Shown one piece after another: positions 52,974 to 63,766 of a DNA stretch of 64,000 bases (the stretch's first letter is position 1; each line of letters opens with the position of its first letter). The stretch covers positions 248,001 to 312,000 of the forward strand of contig NZ_JAERQJ010000006.1 in NCBI RefSeq assembly GCF_016735115.1, written 5' to 3'. The translations under genes and the position numbers were made by a program. The notes under the pieces were generated by a model, which did not search any database, was not told the origin of the DNA, and saw nothing but the letters and a program-made list of their open reading frames with translations. This stretch comes from Aquimarina mytili. Its GTDB lineage: Bacteria; Bacteroidota; Bacteroidia; Flavobacteriales; Flavobacteriaceae.

Positions 52974-53124
52974 AAGTTGGTGTAATTTTACAGGTTATAA
53001 ATATAAAAATAGTTATTTTTTGAGGGATTGATATTTTGTTAGAAACTAAAATCAAATTATAAAGATTTTTTATATAATTAAAAGTTTCAGAATCAACCCT
53101 GTGTTATACGTATTTTTATGTCAT

Positions 53125-54189
53125 CTATTCTATGGTTTGAATTAAATAGTTTCTGAGTTTTGGGATAATTAGATCCGAAGAAAACTCTTGATATAAATGC
53201 AAAGCTTCTTTTTTCATTTTTTTTGGAGACGTATTGCCATATAGTTCTGGTTTTACATCTATTAAATGAATAGAGTCATGTTCAATTCCATCTTCAAACA
53301 TATTCCAATCTTTTTTAATAATCCATGGCGAGAAAATAGTAAAAGAAGGCACATCGATTGCTTTTGCCATGTTAACAGCACCTCCTTCATTACCTATCAA
53401 CATATCACAATGGGATAGAATAGCAATAAATCCTCTTAAACTCTTTGCATATACATTAAAATATATATTTTTTTGGGTACTTGGAAAGGTTAGATCATAA
53501 ATTGCTTTAGCGTCTTTTTCCTGATTAGGCATATAATTGAAAAGAATACTGGCTTTAGTCACAGAAACAATTTCATCAATTATTTTTGCCATTTCTTTAA
53601 AAGGAAGTGTTTTTATAGCTTCACTTCCCAATACACTAATCATTATTATAGGTTTTTTAGTTTCAATACCATTAGATTCTAAAAACTCTTTAGCTTTTTC
53701 TTTTTCTTCAATAGTAAGAACTATTTTTGGTCTTAAAATTTCTGTAGCAATTCTATTCTCAGGAAGAACCAGGCGCAATCTATTTTCTATAGCTGTACTG
53801 GCATTAGTAATTGGTTGGCTTTTTCTATGTATAACCTTGGTGTAAAAAAATTGTGTATACCATTTGTAAAAAGAAATCCTTTTTGGAGCTCGAGAAAATA
53901 AGGTAATTAAATTACTTTCTAATTTGCCAAAAGAATCAATAACCAGATCATATCTCTTTTTTCTTATTTCTTTTAAGAATTTATAAAAAGCTTTTTTACT
54001 TTCTCTATATTCTGGTTTAAATTCTATGATATGATCAAAAGCAAGGCTATTTTTTACTACGGGTATGGTGTTGGTGTTAATTAAATAATCAATAGTAGCA
54101 TTGGGATATTCTTTTTTTAAAGTTTCACAAATAACTGTACTTGTGAGAACATCACCAATCATTTTTTGTTGAATAACTAGTATTTTCAT
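53125..54189 (-). CDS. glycosyltransferase family 9 (heptosyltransferase-like)
   Basis: The 354-residue GT-B enzyme begins KILVIQQKMIGDVLTSTVIC, the GT9 acceptor signature with the conserved G-D-V/L. The donor half has ISVLGSEAIKTLP (about 183-195) and LIGNEGGAVNMAKAIDVPS (about 285-303). Family 9 enzymes transfer ADP-L-glycero-D-manno-heptose to the LPS inner core. The lack of full RfaC/RfaF hallmark residues leaves the sugar open. It is separated from dapD by a long-loop hairpin and from the WaaE-like gene by 151 nt. Confidence 0.88.
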   Translation of the reverse strand: MKILVIQQKMIGDVLTSTVICETLKKEYPNATIDYLINTNTIPVVKNSLAFDHIIEFKPEYRESKKAFYKFLKEIRKKRYDLVIDSFGKLESNLITLFSRAPKRISFYKWYTQFFYTKVIHRKSQPITNASTAIENRLRLVLPENRIATEILRPKIVLTIEEKEKAKEFLESNGIETKKPIIMISVLGSEAIKTLPFKEMAKIIDEIVSVTKASILFNYMPNQEKDAKAIYDLTFPSTQKNIYFNVYAKSLRGFIAILSHCDMLIGNEGGAVNMAKAIDVPSFTIFSPWIIKKDWNMFEDGIEHDSIHLIDVKPELYGNTSPKKMKKEALHLYQEFSSDLIIPKLRNYLIQTIE

Positions 54190-54202
54190 AAACTATTGAT
54201 CA

Positions 54203-54247
54203 AAATACCAGAACTTGTTTTTTTGTTTAAGGCAAGCCCTGGTATTT
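54203..54247 (-). other. long-loop hairpin between dapD and the GT9 gene
   Basis: AAATACCAG (54203-54211) pairs with CTGGTATTT (54239-54247), and CTTG with CAAG inside, around a T-rich loop. On the minus strand it lies 14 nt after dapD and could end transcription, though the following T-run is weak. Confidence 0.4.
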
Positions 54248-54260
54248 GTTTTTTCTTCAA

Positions 54261-55076
54261 TTAAACGGCAACATCGTATTCACGAAGTGCGTCGTTAAGC
54301 GAGGTTTTCTTATCGGTACTTTCTTTACGTTTTCCAATAATCAAAGCACATGGAACATTATATTCTCCAGCAGCAAATTTCTTAGTGTAACTACCAGGAA
54401 TTACTACTGATCTAGCGGGAACTACTCCTTTTCTTTCTACAGGTGTATCTCCAGTAACGTCGATTATCTTTGTAGAAGCGGTTAATACTACATTAGCTCC
54501 AAGTACGGCTTCTTTTTCTACACGTACACCTTCTACTACAATACAACGAGATCCTATAAATGCGCTATCTTCAATGATAACAGGTGCAGCTTGTAATGGC
54601 TCTAATACGCCTCCAATACCAACTCCACCACTCAAATGTACGTTTTTTCCAATTTGTGCACAGCTACCCACAGTTGCCCATGTATCTACCATTGTTCCTT
54701 CATCTACATATGCACCAATATTTATATAACTTGGCATTAAAATAGTTCCAGAAGAAATATATGCACCATGACGTGCTACTGCATTAGGAACTACACGAAT
54801 TCCTTTAGCCTCATATCCTCTTTTTAATGGGATTTTATCATGATATTCAAAAATTCCTGCTTCCAGAGTTTCCATTTTTTGAATAGGAAAGTACAAAACA
54901 ACCCCTTTTTTTACCCATTCGTTTACTTGCCATCCACCATCAACAGGTTCTGCAACACGCAGTTCACCAGTGTCTAACATACTAACTATTTTTCTAATTG
55001 CATCTTGAGTATTTTGCTCTTTTAAAAGCTCTCTATTATCCCAAGCTTTCTCTATGGTTTCTTTTAGTTGGTTCAT
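54261..55076 (-). CDS. dapD: tetrahydrodipicolinate N-succinyltransferase
   Basis: The 271-residue enzyme makes N-succinyl-amino-ketopimelate in the succinylase branch of lysine/diaminopimelate synthesis. It has an N-terminal helical domain (to about 100) and a left-handed beta-helix built of hexapeptide repeats (about 105-245), with GTMVDTWATVGSCAQIG and HLSGGVGIGGVLEP. It acts as a trimer. The product feeds peptidoglycan and, through LysA (41 kb away), lysine. It is a single-gene unit on the minus strand, divergent from ruvX. Confidence 0.97.
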   Translation of the reverse strand: MNQLKETIEKAWDNRELLKEQNTQDAIRKIVSMLDTGELRVAEPVDGGWQVNEWVKKGVVLYFPIQKMETLEAGIFEYHDKIPLKRGYEAKGIRVVPNAVARHGAYISSGTILMPSYINIGAYVDEGTMVDTWATVGSCAQIGKNVHLSGGVGIGGVLEPLQAAPVIIEDSAFIGSRCIVVEGVRVEKEAVLGANVVLTASTKIIDVTGDTPVERKGVVPARSVVIPGSYTKKFAAGEYNVPCALIIGKRKESTDKKTSLNDALREYDVAV

Positions 55077-55182
55077 TGATCAAAAATTTTGGTAAAGATA
55101 ATAGCTTAACTCAAAAAACATATCGATTTAATGTATTTTAGGAAACCATTAATAAATAAGGTGTTTATTTGTCATAATATCA

Positions 55183-55190
55183 TATTTTTG
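55183..55190 (+). promoter_or_regulatory. -7 box upstream of ruvX
   Basis: TATTTTTG fits the Bacteroidota -7 consensus and lies 14 nt before the ruvX ATG, predicting a leader of about 8 nt. A clear TTG at 17-23 bp is not seen. Confidence 0.4.
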
Positions 55191-55204
55191 CACAAAATAT
55201 GTAG

Positions 55205-55615
55205 ATGGCTAGAATATTGGCAATAGATTATGGAGGTAAGCGTTGTGGTATTGCAGTGACTGATGAGTCTCAAATTATCGCTTCGGGATTGACTACTGTT
55301 GATACCAAGAATGTGTTATCTTGGTTAAAAGACTATGTGTCTAATGAAGAGGTTGAGCTTTTTGTAGTTGGAGAACCCAAAAGATTGCATGGAGAACCTT
55401 CAGAAAGTGAAAAGTTGATTCGACCTTTTTTGGAAAAATTAAATAATATGCTTCCCAATATTCCAGTAAAGAGAATAGATGAGCGCTTTACCTCTAAGAT
55501 AGCTTTTGACACCATGTTGGCAAGTAGGATTTCAAAAAAGAGAAGAAGGGATAAAGCATTAGTTGATCAAATTAGCGCCACCATAATTTTACAAGATTAC
55601 TTGTATAATCAATAA
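55205..55615 (+). CDS. ruvX: putative Holliday junction resolvase RuvX (YqgF)
   Basis: The 136-residue protein has the RNase H-like fold of YqgF. The first acidic residue is in ILAIDYGGKRCGIAV (Asp7), a glutamate in VVGEPKRL, and the C-terminal RIDERFTS and DKALVDQISATIILQDYL segments complete the active site. The family is implicated in Holliday junction resolution or 5' processing of pre-16S rRNA. The next gene, def, starts 23 nt downstream, and the two are commonly neighbours. Confidence 0.93.
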   Translation: MARILAIDYGGKRCGIAVTDESQIIASGLTTVDTKNVLSWLKDYVSNEEVELFVVGEPKRLHGEPSESEKLIRPFLEKLNNMLPNIPVKRIDERFTSKIAFDTMLASRISKKRRRDKALVDQISATIILQDYLYNQ

Positions 55616-55638
55616 AAAAAGAAATAGTAATAAAATAT

Positions 55639-56229
55639 ATGATACTTCCTATTGTAGCATACGGAGACCCGGTATTAAAGAAAAAAGCAAAGGAGATTGC
55701 AAAAGATTATCCTAAATTAGAAGAGTTGCTAGAAAACATGTTTGAAACCATGTATGCAGCTCATGGTGTAGGGTTGGCAGCTCCACAGATTGGCATTCCC
55801 ATTCGATTGTTTTTGGTAGATACAGAGCCTTTTTCTGAGGATGATGAATTATCAGATAATGAAGCAGATCAATTAAAGGGTTTTAAAAAAGTGTTTATCA
55901 ATGCAACCATTCTTGAAGAAACCGGAGAAGAATGGGCTTTTACTGAAGGTTGCCTTAGTATACCTGATATTCGTGAAGATGTATTTCGTAATGAAACCAT
56001 CAAGATTAATTATTTTGATGAAAACTTTGTAGAACATACAGAAATATATAGTGGTTTAGCAGCTAGAGTAATACAACATGAGTATGATCATATCGAAGGG
56101 ATTTTATTCACAGATAAACTTTCAAGCCTAAAAAAACGTTTAATAAAAGGAAAACTAGCCAATATTTCTAAAGGAAAAATTAGTGCTGATTATCGAATGC
56201 GTTTTCCTTTAGCAAAAAAGGGTAGATAA
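55639..56229 (+). CDS. def: peptide deformylase
   Basis: The 196-residue metalloenzyme removes the formyl group from nascent proteins. All three motifs are present: GVGLAAPQIG (about 43-52), EGCLSIP (about 111-117) with the metal-binding cysteine, and HEYDHIEG (about 153-160) with the HExxH pair. An acidic insertion EDDELSDNEADQ (about 73-84) is typical of Bacteroidota members. It forms an operon with ruvX, and perhaps the DUF5606 gene 76 nt later. Confidence 0.97.
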   Translation: MILPIVAYGDPVLKKKAKEIAKDYPKLEELLENMFETMYAAHGVGLAAPQIGIPIRLFLVDTEPFSEDDELSDNEADQLKGFKKVFINATILEETGEEWAFTEGCLSIPDIREDVFRNETIKINYFDENFVEHTEIYSGLAARVIQHEYDHIEGILFTDKLSSLKKRLIKGKLANISKGKISADYRMRFPLAKKGR

Positions 56230-56305
56230 TTAAATTTTTATGTTGGTCAATGTTTGATTTTTTGAAACGAACTACAGATATTTGCCAACTTTGAAACGAA
56301 AAAAT

Positions 56306-56725
56306 ATGAGCTTAGATAAAATATTAGCAATTTCAGGTAAACCTGGGTTATACGAATTGAAAACACAAACCAGAAGTGGTTTTTTGGCAGAGTCTTTAAT
56401 AGATGGTAAAAGACTATCAGTTAGCATTAGACATAATGTTAGTGTGCTTAGTGAAATTGCAATTTATACATTTACTGAAGAAGTTCCTTTAAGAGAGATT
56501 TTTGAAAAGATTCAAGAAAAAGAAAATGGAGAACAAGCCATTAGTCATAAAGAATCCAAAAACAAACTAGAAAGCTACTTTAGTGAGATATTACCAGACT
56601 ATGATGAGGATAGAGTGTATGTAAGTGATATGAAAAAAGTAATACAATGGTATAATATATTACAATCTAAAGGGATAACCGATTTTTCTGAAAAAGAAGA
56701 GAATTCTTCAGAGGAGGAAGAATAG
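56306..56725 (+). CDS. DUF5606 family protein
   Basis: The 139-residue protein starts at ATG 56306 (MSLDKILAISGKPGLYEL). A TTG 24 nt upstream is not family-like. It contains LDKILAISGKPGLYELKTQ, SVLSEIAIYTFTEEVPL and a C-terminal YNILQSKGITDF segment of DUF5606, and ends in a very acidic tail (SEKEENSSEEEE). Function is unknown, but the gene is conserved next to def in Bacteroidota. A terminator follows 20 nt later. Confidence 0.82.
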   Translation: MSLDKILAISGKPGLYELKTQTRSGFLAESLIDGKRLSVSIRHNVSVLSEIAIYTFTEEVPLREIFEKIQEKENGEQAISHKESKNKLESYFSEILPDYDEDRVYVSDMKKVIQWYNILQSKGITDFSEKEENSSEEEE

Positions 56726-56744
56726 TAAAAATACTATTGTATGA

Positions 56745-56782
56745 AAAAAGAGAATCTCGGGATTACCGGATTCTCTTTTTTT
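56745..56782 (+). terminator. intrinsic terminator after the DUF5606 gene
   Basis: A 12-bp stem AAAAAGAGAATC / GATTCTCTTTTT encloses a 12-nt loop, in which CGG and CCG can pair. It continues into T residues. Confidence 0.9.
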
Positions 56783-56915
56783 ATGGAAACAAAGAAATCA
56801 ACGTCCGTATAATTCATTTTTTGAAAGCGATATTGGTTCTAAGTTTTTAAAACTATTAAAAGAATGTGTGTAAATTGAACAAATATTGCTTGATTTTCAA
56901 TGTATCAATTCATGA

Positions 56916-58610
<1,695 letters not shown>

Positions 58611-58656
58611 TAATTGGCTAGGTAATTGACATTGAGATAATACATAAATAATTTCT

Positions 58657-58690
58657 AAAGCCTTTCTGAGTCATCAGATAAAGGCTTTTT
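58657..58690 (+). terminator. intrinsic terminator after pyrG
   Basis: AAAGCCTTT (58657-58665) pairs with AAAGGCTTT, with CTGA/TCAG pairing inside, followed by a T-rich run. It sits between the pyrG stop (58610) and yidC. Confidence 0.8.
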
Positions 58691-58703
58691 ATACATATAG
58701 TAA

Positions 58704-60593
58704 ATGGAAGAAAAAAAATTTGACCTTAATTCGATAATTGGATTTGCACTTATTTTTGGAATCATCGTTTGGATGTTCTATCTAAATCAACCTACTCCAG
58801 AAGAAATTGAAGCAGAGAAAGCCAAACAAGAGCAAGTTGAAACAGAAAAAAAGACCGAAGAAAAAAAGACTTCAGATTTTGTTACAGAAAGCCAGCCTAT
58901 TGTTGTTAACCCACAAGATTCTTTAGCAGTCGTAAATGCTAAATCACAACTTGGTGCATTTGCTTATTCAGCAAGTTTGCCTTCGGCCAAAGATCAATAT
59001 ACAAAGATAGAAAATGAAGTATTAAGCCTTAAGATTAATAATAGAGGAGGGTATATTTCTGAAGCTTTATTAAAAAACTTCAAAACCTATGATTCTGTTC
59101 CTGTATATTTGATTAAGGATGGTAAAAATGCATCTTTAAATATAAATTTTGGTACAACAGATAATAGAATTCTAAATACCAAAGACCTGTTTTTTGAACC
59201 AAAAGTTACTAAGAATGGAGATAATACAATCCTTTCCATGAGGCTTAAAGCTTCAGATTCTCAGTTTTTAGAATATAGGTATGAGTTAAAACCAAATGAT
59301 TATATGGTAGATTTCACCATTCGATCACAAGGGTTGCAGCAAGTGATTAATAGCAGTCAAACTATTAATTTAGATTGGAAACTTCAAGGAATGAGGCATG
59401 CAAAGAGTGCTTCTTACGAAAATCGCTATACAGAATTGTCTTATGAGTATGATGGAGGAAAAGATGACTATCTCGGGCAAGGAGAATTTACAGATGACGA
59501 AGAACAAGATGTTACCTGGATTGCTTTTGAGCAGCATTTCTTTACCTCAATACTATTAACAGATATACCATTTAAGACAGCTGCTTTTACTTCAAAAAAT
59601 ATAGCTAATTCTAGCGACTTAGATGACAAGGATATAAAAGTAACAAAAGAGTTTTCTGCTACCATGCCTTTAGAGTTACAGGGGGGAGAGCTTAATTATG
59701 CTATGGATTGGTATTATGGACCGTCAGATTATAAAATATTGAATTCATACAAAAGAAACCTTGATGAAATTGTACCCTTAGGTTGGGGGATTTTTGGGGT
59801 AATAAATAGATATTTATTTATTCCGTTTTTTACTTTTTTAAGTAGCTTTTTGCCTTATGGTATTGCTATAATTATAATGACAATTATTGTTCGTATTATT
59901 TTGTCGCCTGTTACGTATAAATCATACTTATCACAGGCAAAGATGAAAGTTCTGCGCCCTGAGATTACAGAAATTAACGAAAAGCATAAAGATAATGCCA
60001 TGAAGAGACAGCAAGAAACAATGGCTCTTTATGGTAAAGCTGGAGTAAATCCTATGAGTGGATGTTTACCAGCTTTAATGCAAATTCCAGTCTTTTATGC
60101 CTTGTTTAATTTCTTTCCTAGTGCGTTCGAGTTAAGACAGAAAAGTTTCTTATGGGCTGATGATTTATCAAGTTATGATACCATAGCACAACTACCATTC
60201 GAAATCCCGTTTTATGGAGATCATATTAGTTTGTTTCCAATACTTGCTTCTGTAGCGATATTTATCTATATGATGATGACAACAGGGCAGACCATGCAAA
60301 CACAACAACCCGGAATGCCAAATATGAAATTTATTATGTATTTGTCACCACTAATGATGCTATTCTTCTTTAATAATTATGCTAGTGGATTATCATTATA
60401 TTACTTTATCTCAAATTTAATTACTATAGGAATTATGTTAGTGATTAAAAATGTAATTATTGATGAAGATAAAATCCATGCTAAAATTCAGGAAAATAAG
60501 AAGAAGCCTAAAAAGCAAGGTAAATTTCAGAAAAAAATGAAAGAGCTTATGGAGCAAGCAGAGCAGCAGCAAAAGACAAATAAAAGAAAGTAA
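58704..60593 (+). CDS. yidC: membrane protein insertase YidC
   Basis: The 629-residue insertase has an N-terminal membrane anchor (about 10-25), a charged linker, and a large periplasmic beta domain typical of Gram-negative YidC (about 90-340). The conserved core has five-helix-type segments: FIPFFTFLSSFLPYGIAIII, MSGCLPALMQIPVFYALF with the amphipathic region, and SGLSLYYFISNLITI. A lysine-rich tail (KKPKKQGKFQKKM) probably binds the ribosome. It inserts and folds inner-membrane proteins, alone or with SecYEG. A terminator separates it from pyrG. Confidence 0.97.
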   Translation: MEEKKFDLNSIIGFALIFGIIVWMFYLNQPTPEEIEAEKAKQEQVETEKKTEEKKTSDFVTESQPIVVNPQDSLAVVNAKSQLGAFAYSASLPSAKDQYTKIENEVLSLKINNRGGYISEALLKNFKTYDSVPVYLIKDGKNASLNINFGTTDNRILNTKDLFFEPKVTKNGDNTILSMRLKASDSQFLEYRYELKPNDYMVDFTIRSQGLQQVINSSQTINLDWKLQGMRHAKSASYENRYTELSYEYDGGKDDYLGQGEFTDDEEQDVTWIAFEQHFFTSILLTDIPFKTAAFTSKNIANSSDLDDKDIKVTKEFSATMPLELQGGELNYAMDWYYGPSDYKILNSYKRNLDEIVPLGWGIFGVINRYLFIPFFTFLSSFLPYGIAIIIMTIIVRIILSPVTYKSYLSQAKMKVLRPEITEINEKHKDNAMKRQQETMALYGKAGVNPMSGCLPALMQIPVFYALFNFFPSAFELRQKSFLWADDLSSYDTIAQLPFEIPFYGDHISLFPILASVAIFIYMMMTTGQTMQTQQPGMPNMKFIMYLSPLMMLFFFNNYASGLSLYYFISNLITIGIMLVIKNVIIDEDKIHAKIQENKKKPKKQGKFQKKMKELMEQAEQQQKTNKRK

Positions 60594-60613
60594 TTTTTTT
60601 ATATATTAAGAAT

Positions 60614-60639
60614 AAAAGCTCCTTTTTAGGAGCTTTTTT
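60614..60639 (+). terminator. intrinsic terminator of yidC
   Basis: The 9-bp stem AAAAGCTCC / GGAGCTTTT with a 6-nt loop is followed by T residues, 20 nt after the yidC stop. Confidence 0.9.
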
Positions 60640-60735
60640 GTATTTTAAATTTTAGTTTTATTACTTTGAATTTCAAATAATGGTATACTTTTTGGAAATT
60701 ACATTCGTTGAAATAACGTCCCAAATTATATAACT

Positions 60736-61428
60736 ATGCGAAGTACATTTTTGTTTTGTGTTCTGATTTTTACATGCTCTTTAGTATTTGGCCAAGGGTA
60801 TAACAAGTTTGATGCCGAGGGGAAAAGACATGGGAAATGGCGTAAACGATATGAAAATACCGATCAAATTAGATATGAAGGAAGTTTTGATCATGGAAAA
60901 GAAGTAGGGGAGTTTAAATTCTATAAACCAAGTAGTGGAACGTCTCCTACAGCTACCAAAATATTTTCTAAAGATCATGATACAGTAATAGTAAAGTATT
61001 TTACCAAGAAAGGAAAAGTGATTAGTGAGGGTAAGATGATCGGTAAAAATCGTGAAGGGTTGTGGAAATATTATCATAATGATTCTAATAAAGTTATGAT
61101 GACTGAGCACTATCTAGCAGGGAAATTACATGGAGAACAACTTACTTATTTTGATAATGGTCAACTTACAGAGAAGAATGCTTATGTAGAAGGTAAAAGA
61201 GAAGGAAAAAGAATTATGTATTCTGAGGATGGAATTAAGATCAAAGAGTTTACATACGAAAATGATCAGTTACACGGTATGACCAAATATTATGATACTA
61301 AAGGAGAGCTAATCATTGAAGGAAATTATAAGAGAGATCGCAAAGATAGTATTTGGAATTACTACGAAAACGGAAAATTATCGGAGCAAAAACTATTTCC
61401 TTTAAGCCGTAGTGGAGCCAATAATTGA
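60736..61428 (+). CDS. MORN-repeat variant (YwqK-type) secreted protein
   Basis: The 230-residue protein has a signal peptide ending FGQ (about residue 20). Six or so MORN-variant repeats follow, of the pattern GKxxGxWxxYxxxGxLxxExxY (for example EGKRHGKWRKRYE and AGKLHGEQLTYFDNGQLTEK). The repeats make a stack of beta hairpins. Databases often call these YwqK family antitoxins, but that label comes from a name in Bacillus and there is no toxin gene here. It is exported, probably to the periplasm or outer membrane. Function unknown. Confidence 0.8.
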   Translation: MRSTFLFCVLIFTCSLVFGQGYNKFDAEGKRHGKWRKRYENTDQIRYEGSFDHGKEVGEFKFYKPSSGTSPTATKIFSKDHDTVIVKYFTKKGKVISEGKMIGKNREGLWKYYHNDSNKVMMTEHYLAGKLHGEQLTYFDNGQLTEKNAYVEGKREGKRIMYSEDGIKIKEFTYENDQLHGMTKYYDTKGELIIEGNYKRDRKDSIWNYYENGKLSEQKLFPLSRSGANN

Positions 61429-61458
61429 TTTATAAAATACATATATAGATAAAACCAT

Positions 61459-61488
61459 AAAGCAATGCGTAAGCGTTGCTTTTTTTAT
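61459..61488 (+). terminator. intrinsic terminator after the MORN-variant gene
   Basis: AAAGCAATGC pairs with GCGTTGCTTT through one G-T wobble around a GTAA loop, followed by six T. Confidence 0.85.
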
Positions 61489-61492
61489 TTAT

Positions 61493-61500
61493 TATTTTTG
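61493..61500 (+). promoter_or_regulatory. -7 box of mnmA
   Basis: TATTTTTG fits TAnnTTTG and lies 32 nt before the ATG at 61533. A TTG at 61476 is only 14 bp away, shorter than normal. Confidence 0.4.
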
Positions 61501-61532
61501 CATAAAATTTATAAAGATTAAAGCATTTTTTG

Positions 61533-62720
61533 ATGAAGAGAGTAATCGTAGGATTATCAGGAGGAGTTGATTCTAGTGTAGCCGCATACTTGCTGAAAGA
61601 GCAAGGGTATGAGGTTATAGGATTGTTTATGAAAAATTGGCATGATGATTCGGTAACCATTTCTGATGAATGTCCATGGTTAGATGATAGTAATGATGCA
61701 TTACTGGTGGCAGAAAAATTAGGAATACCATTTCAAACAGTAGACTTAAGTGAGCAATATAAAGAGCGCATAGTGGATTATATGTTCAATGAATATGAAA
61801 AAGGAAGAACACCAAATCCAGATGTCTTATGTAATCGAGAAATTAAATTCGACGTTTTCCTAAAGATTGCACTGTCTCTTGGAGCAGATTATGTTGCTAC
61901 AGGACATTATTGCAGAAAAGATACTATAATAAAAAATGGACAAGAAGTACATCGTTTATTAGCAGGTAAAGATCCTAATAAAGATCAATCATACTTTTTA
62001 TGTCAATTATCACAAGATCAGTTGGCTAAAACCTTGTTCCCGGTTGGAGAATTACTAAAACCGGAAGTTCGAGAAATTGCTGCAGCGCAAGATTTAGTGA
62101 CTGCAGATAAAAAAGATTCTCAAGGACTGTGCTTCATAGGAAAGGTTCGTTTACCAGAGTTTCTTCAGCAAAAATTACAACCAAAACAAGGAGATATTAT
62201 TGAAATACCATCTTCTGAAGATAAATATTTGCGTGAAATACCAACATTTTCATCTAAAAGAGAAGAATTAGAATTTCTTTCTACAAAATACCAATATGAT
62301 GTAAATGAAGGAAAAGTAGTAGGTAAGCATCAGGGAGCACACTATTACACCAAAGGACAACGAAAAGGTTTGGCCGTTGGTGGTACACCAGAACCACTTT
62401 TTGTTATAGAAACAGATGTCGAAACGAATACAATTTATACGGGCCAAGGTAAAAATCATCCAGGCCTTTACCGTAAAGCTTTATTTATCACTAATGAAGA
62501 ATTACATTGGGTTAGAGATGATTTAAAACTTAATATTGATGAAGAGCTTGAAGTAATGGCTAGGATTCGATACAGACAACCTTTAGAAAAGGCAACATTA
62601 TACCAAGTCGATGGTGGGATGTATGTTGTTTTTGAAAATGGCCAGAGTGCAATAACCGAAGGACAATTTGTTGCCTGGTACCTTGATGAAGAATTAGTTG
62701 GATCTGGAGTGATTTCGTAA
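61533..62720 (+). CDS. mnmA: tRNA-specific 2-thiouridylase MnmA
   Basis: The 395-residue enzyme puts sulfur at position 2 of U34 in tRNAs for Lys, Glu and Gln. The product starts at ATG 61533. A TTG just upstream adds one residue and is unlikely. The ATP pyrophosphatase P-loop SGGVDSS is at 9-15. The nucleophile cysteine is in [12 protein letters not shown] (near 101), and the second catalytic cysteine in DSQGLCFIG (near 200). The C-terminal beta-barrel domain is complete. It is followed by an unusual perfect hairpin, then the nitronate monooxygenase gene. Confidence 0.97.
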   Translation: MKRVIVGLSGGVDSSVAAYLLKEQGYEVIGLFMKNWHDDSVTISDECPWLDDSNDALLVAEKLGIPFQTVDLSEQYKERIVDYMFNEYEKGRTPNPDVLCNREIKFDVFLKIALSLGADYVATGHYCRKDTIIKNGQEVHRLLAGKDPNKDQSYFLCQLSQDQLAKTLFPVGELLKPEVREIAAAQDLVTADKKDSQGLCFIGKVRLPEFLQQKLQPKQGDIIEIPSSEDKYLREIPTFSSKREELEFLSTKYQYDVNEGKVVGKHQGAHYYTKGQRKGLAVGGTPEPLFVIETDVETNTIYTGQGKNHPGLYRKALFITNEELHWVRDDLKLNIDEELEVMARIRYRQPLEKATLYQVDGGMYVVFENGQSAITEGQFVAWYLDEELVGSGVIS

Positions 62721-62749
62721 CTTGTGATCAACAATAAATTTAATTATAA

Positions 62750-62798
62750 AAGACCCCACAGGAATACCAGATCAAATCTGGTATTCCTGTGGGGTCTT
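62750..62798. repeat. perfect 23-bp palindrome between mnmA and the nitronate monooxygenase gene
   Basis: The left arm (62750-62772) and right arm (62776-62798) are exact reverse complements over 23 bp with loop CAA. The GC-rich outer half (AAGACCCCACAGG) and AT-rich inner half (AATACCAGAT) are distinct from local composition. There is no T-run on the plus strand, and it ends 14 nt before the ATG at 62813. It is likely a dispersed REP-like palindrome. Confidence 0.9.
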
Positions 62799-62812
62799 AA
62801 AACACTATAGTA

Positions 62813-63757
62813 ATGAATACGATTAAAGATCTATTTAATATACAATATCCAATTATTCAAGGGGGTATGATATGGACAAGCGGCTGGAAACTTGCAAGTG
62901 CAGTTAGCAATGCAGGAGGATTAGGACTCATTGGGTCTGGATCTATGTATCCAGATGTATTGAGAGAGCATATTCAGAAATGCAAAAAAGCAACAGACAA
63001 ACCGTTTGGAGTAAACATCCCGATGTTGTACCCTAATCTAGAAGAAATTATACAAATTATCATCGAAGAAGGGGTCAAGATAGTGTTTACCTCTGCCGGG
63101 AATCCAAAAACATATACAGCGTATCTAAAAGAGCATGATATCACTGTAGTGCATGTAGTGAGCAGCCTTAAATTTGCTTTAAAAGCACAAGACGCAGGAG
63201 TTGATGCTGTGGTAGCAGAAGGTTTTGAGGCTGGCGGGCATAATGGTAGAGATGAAACCACCACATTGGCTTTAATTCCTATGGTGAAAGAAAAAATAAA
63301 TATCCCACTGATTGCTGCCGGAGGTATTGCAACAGGGGCATCCATGTTTGCAGTTATGGCCCTTGGAGCTGATGGGGTACAGGTGGGGAGCCGTTTTGTT
63401 GCCAGTGATGAAGCATCATCACATAGGGATTTTAAGAAAATGGTTGTAGATGCAAAAGAAGGGGATACACACCTTACTTTAAAAGAACTAGCACCTGTTC
63501 GAATGCTCAAAAATAAATTCTATCATGATGTAGCAACATTATATTCAAAAGGTCCCTCTGTTGATGAACTCAAAGATTTACTGGGACGGGCTAGAGCAAA
63601 GCGAGGTATGTTTGAAGGTGATCTTGATGAAGGCGAACTAGAGATAGGACAAGTGTCTGGATTAATTCATGATATCAAACCAGCGGCCTTGATCATAAAA
63701 GATATGGTTGATGAATTTAAAGCTACTCAAAGTAAAATGGGACAAGTTTCTATATAA
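62813..63757 (+). CDS. nitronate monooxygenase family flavoprotein
   Basis: The 314-residue protein is a TIM-barrel FMN enzyme. Its N-terminal YPIIQGGMIWTSGWKLASAV (about 12-31) and the phosphate-binding GGIATGASMFAVMALGADGVQVGSRFV segment (about 175-202) are typical for the 2-nitropropane dioxygenase/nitronate monooxygenase family. AEGFEAGGHNGRDE carries the catalytic-type histidine. FabK-type enoyl-ACP reductases have a similar sequence, so the activity (nitronate oxidation or another flavin reaction) is not settled. It is downstream of the 23-bp palindrome and 9 nt before mazG. Confidence 0.88.
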   Translation: MNTIKDLFNIQYPIIQGGMIWTSGWKLASAVSNAGGLGLIGSGSMYPDVLREHIQKCKKATDKPFGVNIPMLYPNLEEIIQIIIEEGVKIVFTSAGNPKTYTAYLKEHDITVVHVVSSLKFALKAQDAGVDAVVAEGFEAGGHNGRDETTTLALIPMVKEKINIPLIAAGGIATGASMFAVMALGADGVQVGSRFVASDEASSHRDFKKMVVDAKEGDTHLTLKELAPVRMLKNKFYHDVATLYSKGPSVDELKDLLGRARAKRGMFEGDLDEGELEIGQVSGLIHDIKPAALIIKDMVDEFKATQSKMGQVSI

Positions 63758-63766
63758 ACCTTACAT

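Noticed and set aside
60736..61428. YwqK-type protein as a toxin-antitoxin component
   Set aside because: No toxin gene is adjacent, and the protein has a signal peptide with MORN-type repeats; the database label is misleading.
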